Numbered from the stretch's first letter, positions 11,413 through 23,111 are shown. The stretch is 64,000 bases of DNA from Fonsecaea monophora (GCF_001642475.1 NW_019173976.1:1-64000), one strand, 5' to 3'. The notes: generated from the sequence alone by a model not told the origin. Program-made: numbers and translations.

Positions 11413-13100
11413 ATGTGGTCGATGTCTCTTCCCTACGCTGCTGCTCTAGCGGCGTTCCTGTTCATTTACTTCATCGCATGGCCTCTGGTAGAGTATATCC
11501 GCGATCCAAAAGGTGTGTGTCGCTTGCCAGACGCGAAGATTCAACCGTGCGTATCCATGAAGACCTTGGGGAGGCTGACGATGGCACAGGGCTGCGCAAA
11601 TTCCCCAACTTGTCGTTGTTCTCAGGAATCAGCTCCGTCCCAATGATGATTCTGGCCCATACTGGCGCGAGGTCAGCGTATCTGACGGAAATGCACAAAA
11701 GATACCCTGTGATCCGTGTCGCCCCGAACACCCTGTCGTACGGAGATGTCAGAGCCATCAAGGATATCTACGGCCACAACACTCCCTGCATCAAGGATCC
11801 CTCCTATGTGCTCTTCTCCGGCAGTCATTTTCACCTTGCGGATGTCATAGACCGCGACGACCACGGTCGCAAGCGCAAAGTCCTGTCGTCAGCCTATGCG
11901 ATCAAGAACCTCGAGCAATGGGAGCATAAAGTCGCAGACAAGATGAATCGCGTCGTCAAGCATTTCGACCAGTGCTGTACCGCGCCCCTACAGCCCAGTG
12001 AGAAAGTGCCAGTGGCCGAAGACGTCAACCTAGATTTCCGCGCCTGGATGAACTTCTTCAGTCTGGATGCCATTTCCGACATTGGTCTTTCGGACCCGCT
12101 GGGCTTTCTCGACAAAGGCAATTCGCGTACAGCTGCGCGTCGGACAAACGGGACGCGGTACGAGGCCGACATGAGGGACTGCCTGTATAAAATGGCACAC
12201 AAGCAATCGCTCCTGATCTGGCCATACGCGTGGTACCCGATTCTCAACAAGATCGCCGACATCATCCCGTTTTATGGTCGAATGGGTGCACTACATCGAC
12301 AATGGGAAGGAATCCCGTTGGAACTCGCATCTCGCCGTCTGGAGCGCTATCAACGTGGTGAGAAGCTGGACGATTTCTTCCAAGCACTCATGGAGGATAA
12401 GAGCTCACGTCCGAATAACCTCGAATGGGGGGAGATTGTAGCCGAGGTCAGCATCATGTTGAACGCCGGCTCGGTAACCACAGCCATCGCCATCACGAAC
12501 GTCATGTTCCAACTGCTCAAGAACCCAGAGTGTCTGCGAAAAGTCAGAGAAGAGATTGACGCCGCTCTGGACGCCGATGAAATTGAAGACTGCGCGTCCA
12601 CGAGCGGGTGTTACGAAGATGGGGTCATCGCCTACGACCGCCTCAAACATCTGCCCTACCTTCGTGCTTGCTTGGACGAATCCTTACGCCTCTTCCCTCC
12701 CACGGTGCACGGATTGCTGCGACTGACACCTCCAGAAGGCATGAGGATTGTTGACGATTTCGTTGCAGGCGGAGTATCGGTGATGATGTCCGCATTGACT
12801 GCCCATCGTGATCCCAACATCTTCCCCAGCCCAGACAAGTACATCCCCGAGCGCTGGTTGGGCGAACCGGGCAAGGCGCTCCAGCCATATTTCCTGGCCT
12901 TCAGCGCAGGCGCAAGAGGCTGCATTGGGCGCAACATTAGCTATCTGGAACAGACGGTGGCGATGGGGACATTGCTGAGAAGATACGACTTTGCCCTGAA
13001 AAGCCCGGACTGGGAGATCGAGAGGCTGGAGACACTTAATTGGATCCTGGGTGAGATGCCAGTCAAGATTTGGAGGAGGAAGCGTGAGAGAGAGCTCTGA
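11413..13100 (+). CDS. Cytochrome P450 monooxygenase with atypical I helix
   Basis: Exons 11413-11512 and 11590-13100 give 537 residues. The intron is set by the join DPKG-LRKFPN, a typical P450 membrane-anchor/proline hinge. An N-terminal helix (about 5-25) anchors it in the ER, facing the cytosol. Signatures are ESLR at 397-400 (ExxR), PERW, and the heme loop FSAGARGCIGRN with the thiolate ligand Cys478. The I helix reads NAGSVTTA: Val329 (codon 12474-12476) replaces the acidic residue of the usual (A/G)Gx(D/E)T(T/S). It needs a P450 reductase and NADPH. The substrate is unknown. The sequence resembles fungal catabolic or secondary-metabolism P450s, and its position after a regulator and a transporter suggests a small inducible block. 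Confidence 0.92.
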
Positions 13101-13362
13101 GGATTTGATTTTGCCGTGTAAGGTTAGCTCTCAAGACTGACTCATGAAAGAATTTAATATACCTTGGATGAAGAGGGTTGTGAATGGTGAGCGCAGGTAG
13201 CGGAACATAGTTTATCCGAATGCCAAGGCTGAATTCGTTTGCATGTGAGATCGAATTAATTTTGAGCCTCGATGACAATCTCCAACTATTTCTCTAGGTT
13301 TCCCCTACACTTACTTGACTTTTATATTCTGGTTGGAAGGTTCTGTATTCTGCCAGCCCGAC

Positions 13363-15090
13363 ATGGCGACAGAGACGGTGCTCAGGACCAAAGTCAAAAT
13401 CGGCAAAAATGAAAAACTCCCTCCAGAAAACGTCCGGTTCATGCAGGCATGTAATGACATTGCGCGCGCACTTGTCCAAGAATACGAGGCTAGCCTTGAC
13501 GAGACGAAACCCAAGAAAGATGTCAACCTCAATAAACTGAGAGGGGACGTCGCCAAAAAGCACAGACTGAGCAATCTGCCTCCTCTGACCGCGATCCTGG
13601 CTGCTGTTCCACCCGAGTTCAAAAAACACCTGATGCCGAAGCTGATCGCGAAACCGGTAAGGACAGCCTCAGGAATTGCCGTTGTTGCTGTCATGTCCAA
13701 GCCGCATCGATGTCCACACATCGCCTGGACGGGCCATGCCTGTGTCTATTGTCCAGGTGGACCTGACTCCGACTTTGAATACTCGACCCAGTCGTACACA
13801 GGATACGAGCCCACCTCAATGCGAGCTATCCGTGCTCGTTATGATCCGTTTGAACAGGCACGCGGCAGAGTCGATCAGATCAAATCTCTTGGTCATAGCG
13901 TGGATAAAGTCGAGTTCATCATCATGGGCGGAACATTCATGTCCTTACCCCAGGACTACCGGGATAACTTTGTCGCGCAGTTGCACAATGCGTTGTCGGG
14001 TTACCAGACAGAAAATGTGGACGAGGCCGTCACCGCGGGAGAGATGTCAAGTATCAAGTGCGTTGGCATCACTATCGAAACAAGACCCGACTTTGGACAG
14101 ATCGACCATCTTTCTGATATGCTGAGGTATGGGTGTACCCGGCTGGAGCTTGGTGTCCAGTCTTTATATGAGGACGTGGCCCGAGACACAAACCGAGGTC
14201 ATACAGTTGCTGCGGTAGTGGAGGCGTTCAAATTCTGCAAAGATGCTGGCTTCAAGGTAGTGTCGCATATGATGCCAGACTTACCCAATGTTGGCATGGA
14301 ACGCGACATCTTCCAATTCCAGGAATACTTTGAGAACCCAGACTTCCGCACAGATGGTCTGAAGATCTATCCGACGCTCGTCATTCGCGGCACGGGACTT
14401 TACGAGCTGTGGCGGACCGGGCGGTTCAAGAACTATACTCCAAATGCCCTTGTGGATCTGGTGGCTAGGATCCTGGCGCTGGTGCCTCCCTGGACGAGAA
14501 TATATCGTGTACAGCGGGACATTCCCATGCCCTTGGTAACATCTGGAGTCGAGAATGGCAATCTACGTGAGCTCGCGCTATCTCGGATGAAGGATTTCGG
14601 CACCACCTGTCGAGATGTTCGGACGCGGGAGGTCGGCATCAATGAGGTGAAGAACAAAATTCGCCCTTCGCAGGTGGAGCTTGTGCGGAGGGATTACATG
14701 GCAAATGGCGGCTGGGAGACGTTTCTTGCATATGAGGATCCCAAGCAGGATATCCTTATCGGTCTACTGAGGTTGCGAAAATGCTCAGATACACACACCT
14801 TTCGACCCGAGCTGACAGGCCAGCCAACCAGCATTGTCCGTGAGCTTCATGTTTACGGTTTGGCTGTCCCGATTCACGGCCGCGAAAAGAGCCGATTCCA
14901 GCACCAAGGTTATGGAACTCTGCTGATGAAAGAAGCCGAGAAAATTGCCCGGGACGAACACGGAAGCGAGAAACTCAGCGTCATCAGCGGCGTTGGTGTG
15001 AGGAGCTACTACGAACGTCTGGGATATACGCTGGATGGCCCATACATGAGCAAGATGCTTAGTTTCGATGACGATGAGCCCGAGGATTGA
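13363..15090 (+). CDS. ELP3: Elongator complex protein 3 (tRNA uridine modification enzyme)
   Basis: One exon, 575 residues from the ATG at 13363, which sits in a good context (cgacATGgcg). An ATG 16 codons upstream is less likely. Elp3 is the catalytic subunit of Elongator, which makes the cm5U34 precursor in tRNA anticodons; it was first described as a histone acetyltransferase. The radical-SAM domain carries CPHIAWTGHACVYC, with Cys at 117, 127 and 130 (Cx9Cx2C for the 4Fe-4S cluster). It continues through IMGGTFMSLPQDYR, ETRPDFGQ, RLELGVQS and NRGHTVAAV. The C-terminal GNAT domain has GYGTLLMKEAEKIA and GVRSYYERLGY. The length is close to the yeast protein. No defects are seen. Confidence 0.97.
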   Translation: MATETVLRTKVKIGKNEKLPPENVRFMQACNDIARALVQEYEASLDETKPKKDVNLNKLRGDVAKKHRLSNLPPLTAILAAVPPEFKKHLMPKLIAKPVRTASGIAVVAVMSKPHRCPHIAWTGHACVYCPGGPDSDFEYSTQSYTGYEPTSMRAIRARYDPFEQARGRVDQIKSLGHSVDKVEFIIMGGTFMSLPQDYRDNFVAQLHNALSGYQTENVDEAVTAGEMSSIKCVGITIETRPDFGQIDHLSDMLRYGCTRLELGVQSLYEDVARDTNRGHTVAAVVEAFKFCKDAGFKVVSHMMPDLPNVGMERDIFQFQEYFENPDFRTDGLKIYPTLVIRGTGLYELWRTGRFKNYTPNALVDLVARILALVPPWTRIYRVQRDIPMPLVTSGVENGNLRELALSRMKDFGTTCRDVRTREVGINEVKNKIRPSQVELVRRDYMANGGWETFLAYEDPKQDILIGLLRLRKCSDTHTFRPELTGQPTSIVRELHVYGLAVPIHGREKSRFQHQGYGTLLMKEAEKIARDEHGSEKLSVISGVGVRSYYERLGYTLDGPYMSKMLSFDDDEPED

Positions 15091-15922
15091 ACAGCCAGCC
15101 AGCAACATCTGTTCGCAGGTTACGAGGCCCACAACTCGGGTACTCGACTATGACAATTCAATTCACAGGAATCCCCAGCAAATTGCCTGCCCAGAGACGT
15201 CCGACAGAGGCTAAAGTTGCCCGGTTTCAGAGCACGGTAAGGCAATCTGCTGCTTCCCGTCGTAGCCATTCCGCGCTACCTCCGTATCCGGTTCGCCCTG
15301 CTAGACGGGTAGCCCTGTTCTGAAGATCAAGAGCCAAGCTTGGCACGACGATTATGCAGGACGTTGGAGACATTATGGCTCGCTGCTCCAGCCAACCGTG
15401 GCCATCCCAATCATGCCGAGGGCGTTGGAGATAGGGAAGAACGTGTGCATCTCCGCTGCCTTTCCCTTGTGGTTCTCCTGAGACTATTGGGCTAGAAGGA
15501 ATGATCTCTGACCCAAGTGATAGGGTACACATCCCCGCGGAAACAGCAAGGAGAAGAACGAGGAGATGCGTGTAGGATTAGACGAGGCTCCGCGGCCCCA
15601 CGAGTCTTTCTGTGTCTGTGTCTGTGAAGGAATCAAAGTGGCGTCCGATAAGCGAGCGATAAGCACCGACTCCCGCTCGACAAATCACGTCATTCGCATT
15701 TTTTTCTCTTCTTGGTATTTTTTCCATGTCGAGGAATTCTAAATTGCCATATTGGTACCGAGTAGACATGGTGAACTGAGGGGTTTGTTCTATTTCCTAT
15801 TTTCTGTTTTCCTAACCAATCTTTCTTTTTGCATGGCCATGGCGTCTCGGTATCATATTGCTTGCACTTCTTAAAACACTTCGTTCTCTCCCACACAGTT
15901 ACCTCTCTGCGCGCATCCCACC
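15091..15922. other. Intergenic between ELP3 and siroheme synthase
   Basis: About 830 bases with the ELP3 3' UTR and the next promoter. A TACCGAGTA motif lies at 15756-15764. A pyrimidine-rich stretch occurs just before the downstream ATG. No gene recognised. Confidence 0.45.
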
Positions 15923-17695
15923 ATGTTTACACCCGCTCTGTTGACGGCGCACAGCTGCGTTGGACACGTCCACCTGATTCTCGGTTCCGGACCTCTGGCT
16001 GCCGCACGGTGCACAAAGTCGCTCGAGGTTGGCGCCCGACCGATTGCTGTGTTTCCCGAGACCGAGCAACCCCACTTCACGCTTGCGGCGGCCATTGAGC
16101 AGGGCCGAGTGTCATGGATACAGCGCGAGTTTGAAGAGCAGGACCTGAAGACATTGGGGAGAGAAGAAATAGATGGATATGTGGATGCCGTGTTTGTCAC
16201 TCTCCCTGCCAAAGACCCGAGAAGCTCCCACGTGTCCAGCCTCTGCAAGCGCATGCGGATTCCAGTCAACGTCGTGGATGCGCCGCACCTTTGCACCTTC
16301 ACCCTCTTGTCGACCTATTCGGACGGACCCCTCCAAATAGGAATAACCACATCGGGCAATGGCTGCAAGCTATCATCACGCATTCGGCGGGAGATTGCAT
16401 CCACCTTGCCTCCCAAGTTTGGTGCTGCCGTCGAGAGACTTGGATCCGTGCGGAGGCAGATCTGGGCAGAGGACTACAAGTCCAATGCCTCGAACCCCAC
16501 AGAACCACCCGACCCTGAAGGTGAAGATGAAGAGGCCGCCGCTCAGAGACACACCTTTAATTCCTTAGTCAAAGAAGACGATCGAGACCCAGCTGTTTTG
16601 CGCACTCGCCGGATGAGGTGGCTTTCGCAGATATGCGAGTACTGGCCTCTAAGTCGACTTGCGGCAATCACGGACGCTGATGTGGCAACAATCCTAGAGG
16701 CGTACAGGACCACTGCTCAGCCACCTGCTCCTGGTTCAGACAACACCTCCAGTCTCCTGCCGTCACTACCTGCTCGCAAGGGCACGATAACCTTGGCTGG
16801 TTCAGGCCCAGGCCATCCTTCTCTACTGACGATCGCCACGCGGACAGCTATTGAAACAGCTCATGTCATCTTGGCTGACAAGCTTGTTCCTGCCGAAATT
16901 CTAGCTCTTATCCCCCGCAGGACGCCGGTGCATATTGCCCGAAAGTTTCCTGGCAATGCGGACGCCGCACAGGAGGAAATGCTTCAAATGGGACTGGAGG
17001 CTATGGAACAGGGTAAAGATGTGCTCCGGCTGAAGCAAGGTGATCCTTATCTGTATGGTCGCGGGGCCGAAGAAGTAACCTTTTTCCGAGAGCGCGGTTT
17101 CGAGGTCAGAGTAATACCTGGCATCACCAGTGCTCTCTCGGCACCCATGTTCGCCGATATCCCTGTAACCCACCGTGCTGTTGCCGACCAAGTCGTCATC
17201 TGTACAGGGACTGGCAGAAAGGGAGCTGCGCCTGAGCCGCCATCTTACCGCAAGAGCAAGACAGTGGTGTTTCTCATGGCGCTGCACAGATTAGAGAGCT
17301 TGGTCCAAAGTCTTACGCAGACCGCGGAATCTCAGAGCCAGGAAGGGACACGACGGACGCTGTGGCCCTCCAGTACACCGTGCGCCGTGATCGAAAGAGC
17401 CAGCTGTCCAGATCAGAGGGTGATCCGAACGACACTCCAGCATGTCTGTCAGGCCGTGGAAGAGGAAGGATCCAGGCCACCGGGCTTGCTAGTTGTCGGC
17501 CACTCCTGCGAAGTGCTACACAAGGCCGAGGAAGATCAGAGATGGACCGTTGAGGAGGGATTCAGAGGTCTCGACGCTGGCGGATCCGCGGCTTCAGAGT
17601 TGAATATACTAAAAGAGTTGGGAAACACGTCTCCGAGGGATATCAAGGCGCAGCCCAAAGTGAATGGGGATTTGCCTCCTGCTATAACGGTGTGA
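15923..17695 (+). CDS. Siroheme synthase: precorrin-2 dehydrogenase/ferrochelatase fused to uroporphyrinogen-III methyltransferase
   Basis: One exon, 590 residues. The product makes siroheme, the prosthetic group of sulfite and nitrite reductases, from uroporphyrinogen III. Residues 1-210 resemble yeast Met8/bacterial CysG-A: the NAD-binding start LILGSGPLAAARC, then IPVNVVDAPHLCTFTL and IGITTSGNGCKLSSRIRREI. After an acidic linker (about 195-215), residues 285-560 form the SAM-dependent SUMT domain: LAGSGPGHPSLLTIATRTAI, RLKQGDPYLYGRGAEEV and VIPGITSALSAPMFADIPVT. Yeast splits these activities between Met8 and Met1; a CysG-like order in one chain is seen here. Whether the N-terminal dehydrogenase/chelatase is fully active cannot be judged by eye. 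Confidence 0.93.
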   Translation: MFTPALLTAHSCVGHVHLILGSGPLAAARCTKSLEVGARPIAVFPETEQPHFTLAAAIEQGRVSWIQREFEEQDLKTLGREEIDGYVDAVFVTLPAKDPRSSHVSSLCKRMRIPVNVVDAPHLCTFTLLSTYSDGPLQIGITTSGNGCKLSSRIRREIASTLPPKFGAAVERLGSVRRQIWAEDYKSNASNPTEPPDPEGEDEEAAAQRHTFNSLVKEDDRDPAVLRTRRMRWLSQICEYWPLSRLAAITDADVATILEAYRTTAQPPAPGSDNTSSLLPSLPARKGTITLAGSGPGHPSLLTIATRTAIETAHVILADKLVPAEILALIPRRTPVHIARKFPGNADAAQEEMLQMGLEAMEQGKDVLRLKQGDPYLYGRGAEEVTFFRERGFEVRVIPGITSALSAPMFADIPVTHRAVADQVVICTGTGRKGAAPEPPSYRKSKTVVFLMALHRLESLVQSLTQTAESQSQEGTRRTLWPSSTPCAVIERASCPDQRVIRTTLQHVCQAVEEEGSRPPGLLVVGHSCEVLHKAEEDQRWTVEEGFRGLDAGGSAASELNILKELGNTSPRDIKAQPKVNGDLPPAITV

Positions 17696-18291
17696 TAAAA
17701 GTTATATGATTCAATGTTTGAGACGTATTTCGAGCGGTACAGATGCCTGCGTTATTGGATAGACGAAAGGATATCAAGATCTGTGTCTGTCCTGAAAGAC
17801 TTGCGCTCTGCCACGTTTTCGTCTCTTCTGCGACGTTAGAGAAGCATAAGAGAGCACTCTGTGACTGACACGCCAGATATAAGGATGTACTCTCATTGAA
17901 AGTAATATACACCCGAGCGAAAAGCAATGCTGGTAGCTACAGTACAATACATACCGAGTTGTCAATCAGGCTGCCTCTACAAGCCATCAGCCGAAGTTTA
18001 TCCTTTGACCCTTCTTGGTGTCTCGCCTGAATCGCCCTGAGCATAGCTTAAGCTTGGTAGGTTTCTCGCTTCTTTCTCGCTTGCGACTCTATATCAGCTA
18101 TCTGGAAGCTCGAAACTGTGTCCTGGTCATCACATCGACTGGTCCTGACTGTCTCTATCCTAAAAAGGTCAAGTCAATTGCTGCATCTATATGGACACGA
18201 TTTGAATCGAGTCACAGAGGTCACACGGGGGGAGAAAGAAGAGGTCCGGGTTCTGCTGCCTGTTATCTGTCTGGAAGACCAAACCAGCGCA
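17696..18291. other. Intergenic, no gene recognised
   Basis: About 600 bases with the siroheme synthase 3' end and the promoter of the SDR. An upstream in-frame extension of the SDR (from 18118) has no family resemblance and is probably 5' UTR. Confidence 0.45.
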
Positions 18292-19455
18292 ATGTCGCAG
18301 TCACAGTCGCAACCTGGGGTGATCCCCTATGGCTCCAGCATCGTTCACTCCGCGCCTGTCGACATGGCTCGACCCATCAACCACGAGAACATTAGAGGCA
18401 AAACGATCCTCATCACGGGAGGCGCTTCAGGGTTTGGGGCAGCTTGCTTCCGCGAATGGGCGTCTCACGGCGCCAACGTTATCATTGGCGACCTCAATGA
18501 GAAGGCCGGCACCGAGCTGGTCGCCCAGGTTCGCCAGGCCACAGAAAACCAGAACCACCATTTCATCCCGCTCAACGTGACCAGCTGGCAGAGTCAAGTC
18601 GCCTTCTTCAAGCAGGCCACCCGGCTGAGTCCGCACGGCGGGATCGACCACGTCATGGCCAATGCCGGGGTGGCCGATTCAGCAGAGCAGCTTCTATTCG
18701 AGGACCCGCCCGACTATGGGAAGATGGTGGACGAGCATGTCCCCCCCAACCCGGGCCTGCGCACGCTGGACACCAACCTAAACGGCGTCATGTACACTAC
18801 ACACCTGGCGATATCGTATCTGTCGCAGAACCCGGGAAGTGAGCAATGTCACGCGGACAAGCATTCGGGGACGCGGGATCGACATCTCATCCTGGTGTCC
18901 TCGATTGCCGGACTGGCGGCTCTGCCGGGCCAGTCTATCTACGCCGCGGCCAAGCACGGTGTGGTTGGGTTGTTTCGGACACTGAGGCTAACAATGCCGC
19001 TGAAGAGAGGGATCAGGGTGAACATGATCAATCCATGTGCGCTATCACAATCATTGTGGTATATACTTCACTAACGCACGGGTGTAGATTTCGTCGACAC
19101 GCCTATCCTGGGACCTCTGGGCGCCTTGGTCCTCGCGGGCGGCGCAATGGCCAAAATTGAGTCGGTGGTCGAAGCCACGACGCGCCTCGTGGCCGATCAA
19201 GGCATCATCGGCCGCGCACTCATGATAGCCAGCAAGACCTCCGAGGAGGACGCAAGGGCAGTGGGCCTCGAGCGGGCCATAGAAGACCAGGCAGTCTGGG
19301 ATTGTTACGCCGACGACTTTGAGCAGACGGACCTGTTTACGAGACGGATCATTGGGATTACGAATCTGGTGACACGGACAAGAGGCTGGGCGGGTATGTG
19401 GTCAGATATTGGGAGTAATTTGTCCAGGAAACTGTGGAAGGCTCTGGGGTATTGA
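18292..19455 (+). CDS. Short-chain dehydrogenase/reductase
   Basis: Exons 18292-19036 and 19088-19455 give 370 residues; the intron falls between MINP and YFVDTPI, a normal SDR sequence once joined. A classical NAD(P)-binding Rossmann fold is visible: ILITGGASGFGAACFREW (TGxxxGxG), Asp of VIIGDLNEK (suggesting NAD preference), and ANAGVA. The catalytic site is LVSSIAGLAALPGQSIYAAAKHG, split here as Ser in LVSSIAGL and Tyr/Lys in SIYAAAKHG. A C-terminal extension of about 110 residues is longer than the minimal SDR. The substrate is unknown. The start MSQSQSQPG was chosen because the extension upstream is not protein-like. Confidence 0.88.
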
Positions 19456-19906
19456 GCAGGATGAGTGGACATGTCTATATGTCTCGGGACATTGGCCGCA
19501 TATCCATAGACAAGTGTTTGATATTGCGCTTCAAGACGCATCTGGCTCACCGGAATTTGATTATGTAAGCTGCGCTTCGTTCGAGTATCTTTGTCTCCTT
19601 TTCACCCCAAAGAGGCAAATGGATTTGGAGATGGCGACAATCCCATTCCTGTTCGACATCGCAAAAACGGGTCCTTCGTCGTGCCGTACGCCCATCCCCT
19701 ACCGTCGTGTCACCGATATCTCCCAAACGGCCCAGTACCTCTTGTCCAGACCCGACTGCGAGGTTTTCCCCCCCACGAGGTGTGCGACCCAACGCTGAGT
19801 GCCCCAACGCAGCAAATCGTACGTCAATGTGCCAGACCTGGGCGTCGCCGTCGGTCTGTGCATGAATCTGGAAATCCTGCACCGGCACCCGAGCCATGTC
19901 CAAGGC
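19456..19906. other. Intergenic before the GT90-like gene
   Basis: Contains the SDR 3' UTR and the next promoter. An in-frame ATG at 19799 could extend the glycosyltransferase by 36 residues, but the added sequence is not typical of the family. Confidence 0.4.
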
Positions 19907-21785
19907 ATGCTAAGGTCGCGCAAGCTACTGGCTCTGGTCCTTCTTGTCGGCACCGCTGTTCTCACCCTATACCTGCTCCAGAGTCCCCAGCAGATCCAGA
20001 CACTTGAGGAATCGACGGCCTCGCTCTTCCAAGGCCACCATGCCCACGAGGAGAATCAGCCACTCCTCCCCGCGAGTTCCCTGTTGCATCCTATCCACCA
20101 GCTAGTCGCCCAGGGGGAGAGTGACTTTCAGACTGTCCGAGCGCGCCAGTCGCGGTCTCTCAGCGATGCGGTAGCCGAGTACCGCAGGCGGTACAAGCTG
20201 CCTCCTCCTCCGCATTTCGACAAATGGTACAACTTTGCGAAAAAACGGGGCGTCGAGCTCATCGACGAGTATGACACGATATATCACCAGTTGCTGCCCT
20301 TTTGGGCATTGGAACCCGGTGTCATAAGAGAGAGGACAAGAGAAGCGATCGGATTCGACAATGCTTTGATCTCAGTCATGATCCGCGATGGCAAGGTCAC
20401 CAAAGCCGAAGGAGGTGGAGATATGTACGAGTGGCATAGGGAGGCGACGCCTATCATGTTGAAAGATTTCATCAAGTACCTGCCCGATATGGACCTAGCA
20501 TTCAACATTCATGACGAGCCTCGCGTGGTGATGCAGCACGATGACCTCCTGCACCACGTCAAGGTAGCCAAGGACGAGAACATCCCCAAGGCCTACAATG
20601 CTCAGAGACTGAAGAACGAATGGTCGCGCCGCGCCGAAGATCTGGGTGAAGGAATCCGGATCAAAGAATACAAAACTACCCGCTTCAACCGCTTTGCCCA
20701 CCAACCGACATGGAGCAATTCTAGAATCTCCTGCCCACCAGACAGTGCTGCGCGTTACTGTCTCAACGACTCCTGCCCAGACAACATTACTGCCTATTCT
20801 AATCTGCCCCTGGGCTTCGTCCGGAACACCACCGCCTTCTCCGACATCTGCAACTCTCCCAGCATGGAGAGGTCATTTGGCTTTTTCGACCGTCCCAACG
20901 CGTTCGATGTCACGCACGACCTCTTCCCCATCTTCTCGCAGTCCAAGATCTCTTCCTTTCAAGACATCCTGTACCCGTCGCCGTGGTATTATATGGGCCG
21001 TGTCAAGTATGAGCCGGAACGGGATATGCCGTGGGAACAGAAGGCTCCTACGATGTATTGGCGAGGCAGCACCACCGGTGGCTTCTCCCGCGATGGTGGA
21101 TGGAGAAGACAACACCGTCAACGGTTTCTCACCAAGATCCAGCCACTCAATACGGCTAAGATTCTCGAATTGGACACCAACACTTCGGCAGAAGATTCTC
21201 TGTGGCGCGAGAAGACCATCTCCGCGGCCGAGGTAGCGCATTATTTTGACGTCAAGTTCACATACATTGGGCAATGTGACCCTGGGGACTGCGACGCCCA
21301 ACGTGAGTACTTTGGGACCGTGGAGCCTGTCAATATGTTTGACGCACTGGCGTCTCGGTATCTGCTGGACATAGATGGCAATGCGTTCTCTGGTCGCTAT
21401 TACGCCTGGCTGTTGAGCAAATCTCTTGTCTACAAGCTCGCGGTGTTCCGTGAGTGGCACGACGAATGGCTGAGACCGTGGGTGCATTACATCCCACTGG
21501 GTCTGATCGGTGATGAATACGCCGAGAGCGTGAGGTACTTTGATCAAGAGGAGGCCGGCAAGGTGGAGGGCAAGAGGATCGCCGAGCAGGGCAGGAATTG
21601 GGCGCAAAAGGTGCTGAGGAATGAGGATTTGGAGGTGTGGTATTTCCGGCTGTTGTTAGAGTGAGTTTATTTGTCCCATTTTTGACCATGTGATGGATGA
21701 TATCGAGCCTTTGCTGACCGAGTAAATCCACAGATACGGCCGTTTGATCGACGACGACCGATATAACATTGGCTTCAGCATCTAA
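19907..21785 (+). CDS. CAP10/GT90-like glycosyltransferase, type II membrane protein
   Basis: Exons 19907-21660 and 21734-21785 give about 601 residues. The short last exon adds EYGRLIDDDRYNIGFSI. A basic start followed by LLALVLLVGTAVLTLYLL is a signal anchor, placing the catalytic domain in the Golgi lumen. The second half carries the CAP10 features: APTMYWRGSTTGG, FTYIGQCDPGDCD, RYLLDIDGNAFSGRYYAWL and LLSKSLVYKL, with a final DEYAESVRYF region. The N-terminal half (about 100-330) is a fungal-specific lumenal part with paired Cys (RISCPPDS, RYCLNDSCPD). Relatives include cryptococcal Cap10 and the O-xylosyl or O-glucosyltransferases; the sugar and acceptor are unknown. The alternative start at 19799 cannot be excluded. 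Confidence 0.87.
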
Positions 21786-23111
21786 AAAAAATTGGCCTTG
21801 TTCTTCTCAGATGTGCAAAGCAAGCAAGCAAGCAACAACCCCAAAAAATTCTGTATAGAAAATGCACCGTTTCTTTCTTTTTCGCGGAGGGATACTCAAC
21901 TGTGCTGAAATCAAGAGCGAAGCGTGTGCTGTGCTTTGATTCGAAAAAGAATGGTTTTGACACAGCGGCGTTGTTGGAAAAAAAAATATACTTCCCCGTT
22001 CCCCTTGCGGTTTTTGTATGAATCTATCGAGTACCGAGCATATACAGAGAAGAGAGGAGAGAGCCTGTGACGTTAAGACGCTGTGAACTGTGAGCCCTGT
22101 GTGATGAGAGACACAAGACTGTTGATTCATACAGTAAATACCATTAGTACATATAGATGTATATGAATCCATACCCTATACCCAATATCCTATACCTTGA
22201 TGACGAGATGCGACGAGATCCTGTGTATATGCGTATATGCTATCTGCGTGCGTACATGTTAGGTCTATATCTGTAAATGATCTGGCGATGTACGTATCCG
22301 TTACAAGATACTTACTAGGTATGCTTACTAGATACTGACAGACCGGGTGACTAGCAAGCAAGCAAGGCGCAATAGATCCCTTCGACGTCGTCGTCGTCGA
22401 TATCATTACTAGGTAGGTAGTCGGAAAAATAGTATGTGGATACAACGCGCACTACAGAACAAGGAGGACCGTTTATACCTCGTACACACTTCTCGACACC
22501 TCAGGCACTCTCTTTCGAATCAGTCTTTGGGGAAAATCTATCTATTTCTTCCTCTGCGTTCGTGCTGCGTGGTACAAAACAAAAAGGGACGAAGGGCGAA
22601 ACAAAGGTCCGGATTCGCGACTCCAAAATATCTTCTGGCCCTCGATATCTGGAATACGCTCTCTCCTCTTCCTCTCTCCCTCTCTCTTTTTGCTGGTGTC
22701 GTCTGGCCATCATCCCTTCATTGGAATTCTTCCCCCTTCCCTGCCAATGTTTTATTCCCACGCGACACTTGGCTGATCTTCGTACACATGCACCCGTGTC
22801 ACAGCCATGCCAGGCTGCGCCGCCCGTCCTGGCCGGCAGGATCAATCCCCCTGAAAGCCTCCGACCTGGGTTTGGCCCTGGCCCATGCCCTTCCATGACA
22901 CCGGTCACATTTCCCGCCTTCCTCCAAAGATGGGAAATGTCCACTGCGAAGGTCTCCTGCCCAGCTCAGGCCCCATGTCGTCCTCTCGCTCCTTACCGCG
23001 CTCAATATGCTCGACATGCTGGACAGGCCCATCCTCGTTCTCATTCTCATCACCATCAATCTCCCGCTCCCTCACCTCTACCTCCCTCACATCCTTCTGC
23101 CGGCGGAAGCA
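21786..23111. other. Convergent intergenic region
   Basis: Both flanking genes end here, so this 1.3 kb should hold two 3' UTRs. A 249-codon + strand frame (22436-23185) and a 147-codon minus frame (22501-22944) overlap each other and have biased composition, with no family resemblance. The 22190-22440 stretch is rich in short TA-containing words. Confidence 0.45.

Noticed and set aside
20873..21607. 244-codon minus-strand frame
   Set aside because: Antisense to the GT90-like domain, which is clearly coding on the + strand.
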